Part shown: in pieces, positions 13,856-14,710 of the stretch
Layout: every line of letters starts with the position of its first letter
Numbering within the stretch: the first letter of the stretch is position 1
DNA from: Syntrophomonas sp.
Lineage (GTDB): Bacteria > Bacillota > Syntrophomonadia > Syntrophomonadales > Syntrophomonadaceae
Reading direction: 5' to 3'
DNA length: 14,710 bases
Assembly: GCA_028693695.1 (NCBI GenBank)
Contig: JAQUUV010000006.1
Location: forward strand, 18,936-33,645
Notes under the pieces: generated by a model
Databases searched by the model: none
What the model saw: only the letters and a program-made list of their open reading frames with translations
Told to the model about the DNA's origin: nothing
Made by a program: the position numbers and the translations under genes

Positions 13856-14474
13856 GCTTTTCGACCTCCTGCAATATTTTTAGACCAACTGCCAGAACAA
13901 ACCACTTGGGAGCCGGTTCATCCGGGTCATGGGGCTGGCTGATCAGTTTTTTATCCAAAGCCAGGGTGACAAGCTCATCTTTCCAAGGTTCCATAACATT
14001 ACCTCCCATATTATCGTGACCTGACGGGCCATATAGAGCCTGGTTAATTTCCGACCAGGGGAACAAATCGCCCGGACACTCGGTAGCAGCCACATCCTTG
14101 TGCTGCCAGACCTCTAGCTTAGTCTGGTAGAGCTCCTGCAGGTAGCTTACCAGTTCAATCAGCGATTTGATCTGCTGGGAGGTCGGGCCGTATTCCATGA
14201 AGTTTCCGGCTAGGCATATTCCTATACTATCGCCATTAACCTTAGGACCGGCATGGGCCCCTATCATATCCACCGGGCGGCCGGCTTCGATACTGCCATC
14301 CTGCCGAATTACAAAGTGATACCCAATCCCACTCCACCCCCGTTGTAAATGCCAGCCGTGGATGGTAGCAGCTGATACATCCGGGCTGGCTGAGTGGTGA
14401 ATTATAATGCGCCGGGTAAACCGGCGCGGACTAAGAGATCCAAAAATAAGGCCGGTAGGTATGACCGCGATCAT
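13839..14474 (-). CDS. N-acetylmuramoyl-L-alanine amidase (Amidase_2/PGRP type), probable phage-type endolysin
   Basis: A 211-residue zinc amidase cleaving the bond between N-acetylmuramic acid and L-alanine in peptidoglycan. The catalytic domain (about residues 20-140) shows IIIHHSAS with zinc His26, GIGYHFVIRQDG, GAHAG, IGICLAGNF, QHKDVAATECPG with zinc ligands His125 and Cys133, and then FPW. The C-terminal 55 residues (WKDELVTLALDKKL, HDPDEPAPKWFVLAVGLKIL) form a small helical tail of the kind seen on Clostridia and phage amidases. There is no signal peptide, as expected for an endolysin released through a holin. The ATG overlaps the stop of the YvrJ-type gene (ATGA), with AGGGAGGG upstream. 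Spore or vegetative autolysin is an alternative. Confidence 0.92.
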   Translation of the reverse strand: MIAVIPTGLIFGSLSPRRFTRRIIIHHSASPDVSAATIHGWHLQRGWSGIGYHFVIRQDGSIEAGRPVDMIGAHAGPKVNGDSIGICLAGNFMEYGPTSQQIKSLIELVSYLQELYQTKLEVWQHKDVAATECPGDLFPWSEINQALYGPSGHDNMGGNVMEPWKDELVTLALDKKLISQPHDPDEPAPKWFVLAVGLKILQEVEKRGEKS

Positions 14475-14671
14475 AAGCCCTCCCTCACAGTTGCTCGGGC
14501 AGGCGTGTAACCGGTCGAGAGCTGCTCGCGCGGCATTATCAATATAGCTTCGCGCAGCTCGGTGATCGCCTGGGTCAGACAGGTTACTTTGCTCTCTACT
14601 CTAACCAGTAAAAAAACGGCTACCGCAATGGGGAAGCCAACATTTGCAATAAGGTTTAAAATATCATCCAC
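14471..14671 (-). CDS. YvrJ family small membrane protein, possible holin
   Basis: A 66-residue protein matching the YvrJ pattern: an N-terminal helix with ANVGFPIAVAVFLLVRVESKV (here one membrane segment at about residues 9-24) followed by an amphipathic stretch with TQAITELREAIL. Function is unknown for the family. Its position directly before an amidase with an ATGA overlap resembles a phage holin-endolysin pair, so a role in lysis is a reasonable inference. The start is GTG 14671..14669, seven bases after AAAGGAGG. The tail (STGYTPARATVREGL) is unusually polar. Confidence 0.85.
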   Translation of the reverse strand: MDDILNLIANVGFPIAVAVFLLVRVESKVTCLTQAITELREAILIMPREQLSTGYTPARATVREGL

Positions 14672-14686
14672 ACTGCGCCCTCCTTT

Positions 14687-14710
14687 CTAATAGCCTGCGC
14701 CGGGAGGCGC
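14687..14710 (-). CDS. Possible C-terminal end of an upstream gene, partial
   Basis: The bases before the YvrJ-type ribosome binding site read APPGAGY then TAG on the minus strand. Tight spacing to the next gene suggests the end of a preceding cluster gene, but seven codons are too few to identify anything. Confidence 0.3.
   Translation of the reverse strand, partial: APPGAGY

Noticed and set aside
14409..14427. GCGCCGG/CCGGCGC inverted repeat
   Set aside because: It lies inside the amidase coding sequence near the start and is most simply explained by Arg/Pro codons.

Overview
The window looks like a piece of a low- to mid-GC, spore-former-type Firmicute (Bacillota) chromosome, probably Clostridia in the broad sense. 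The reasons are a SAM-I (S-box) riboswitch, strong AGGAGG-type ribosome binding sites, frequent TTG starts, short MurF-like Mur ligases and a YvrJ-type protein. The lineage is inference and no species is claimed. Nearly every recognisable gene concerns the cell envelope: peptidoglycan, undecaprenyl phosphate, membrane lipids or cell-wall hydrolysis.

Left part (1-2787). A secreted peptidoglycan-binding protein with near-identical tandem repeats runs off the left edge on the minus strand. Divergent from it, a sigma-A-type promoter, a SAM-I riboswitch with its terminator, and an MFS transporter form one clear regulatory unit. Downstream lie two decayed minus-strand reading frames: a lipoprotein N-terminus and a peptidoglycan-binding domain with an internal stop.

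Middle (2788-8372). Two MurF-like ligases, both without the MurF N-terminal substrate domain, flank a purple-acid-phosphatase-like metallophosphoesterase. They are followed by UppP (undecaprenyl-diphosphatase) and a DedA protein (family includes undecaprenyl-phosphate translocases), both on the minus strand. A chimeric minus-strand frame directly upstream of dedA carries the 3' end of a PAP2 phosphatase gene.

Right-middle (8373-13333). Four plus-strand genes follow: a PAP2 phosphatase, a TVP38/TMEM64 membrane protein, an MGDG-synthase/UgtP-like glycosyltransferase and a NodB polysaccharide deacetylase with a C-terminal extension. The first is preceded by 11-bp-phased TTAAT repeats that resemble a PhoB/PhoP-type site. 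A second, full-length PAP2 gene faces them. Its 3' end is the source or sister of the fragment beside dedA, so the four-gene block sits between 90-bp direct repeats about 4.5 kb apart. The simplest reading is that an ancestral PAP2-dedA-uppP operon was split by acquisition of the block.

Right end (13402-14710). A minus-strand, GC-richer cluster encodes a YvrJ-type membrane protein, an N-acetylmuramoyl-L-alanine amidase and a small hypothetical protein. These are translationally coupled and end at a strong terminator. It looks like a prophage lysis module or remnant.

Working model (inference): the PAP2 enzymes and UppP dephosphorylate lipid phosphates, the DedA and TVP38 proteins handle or flip lipids, the glycosyltransferase glycosylates a diacylglycerol-type acceptor, and the deacetylase and Mur ligases modify wall polymers. 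A phosphate-responsive promoter for the plus-strand block would fit membrane remodelling under phosphate limitation, but this is untested.
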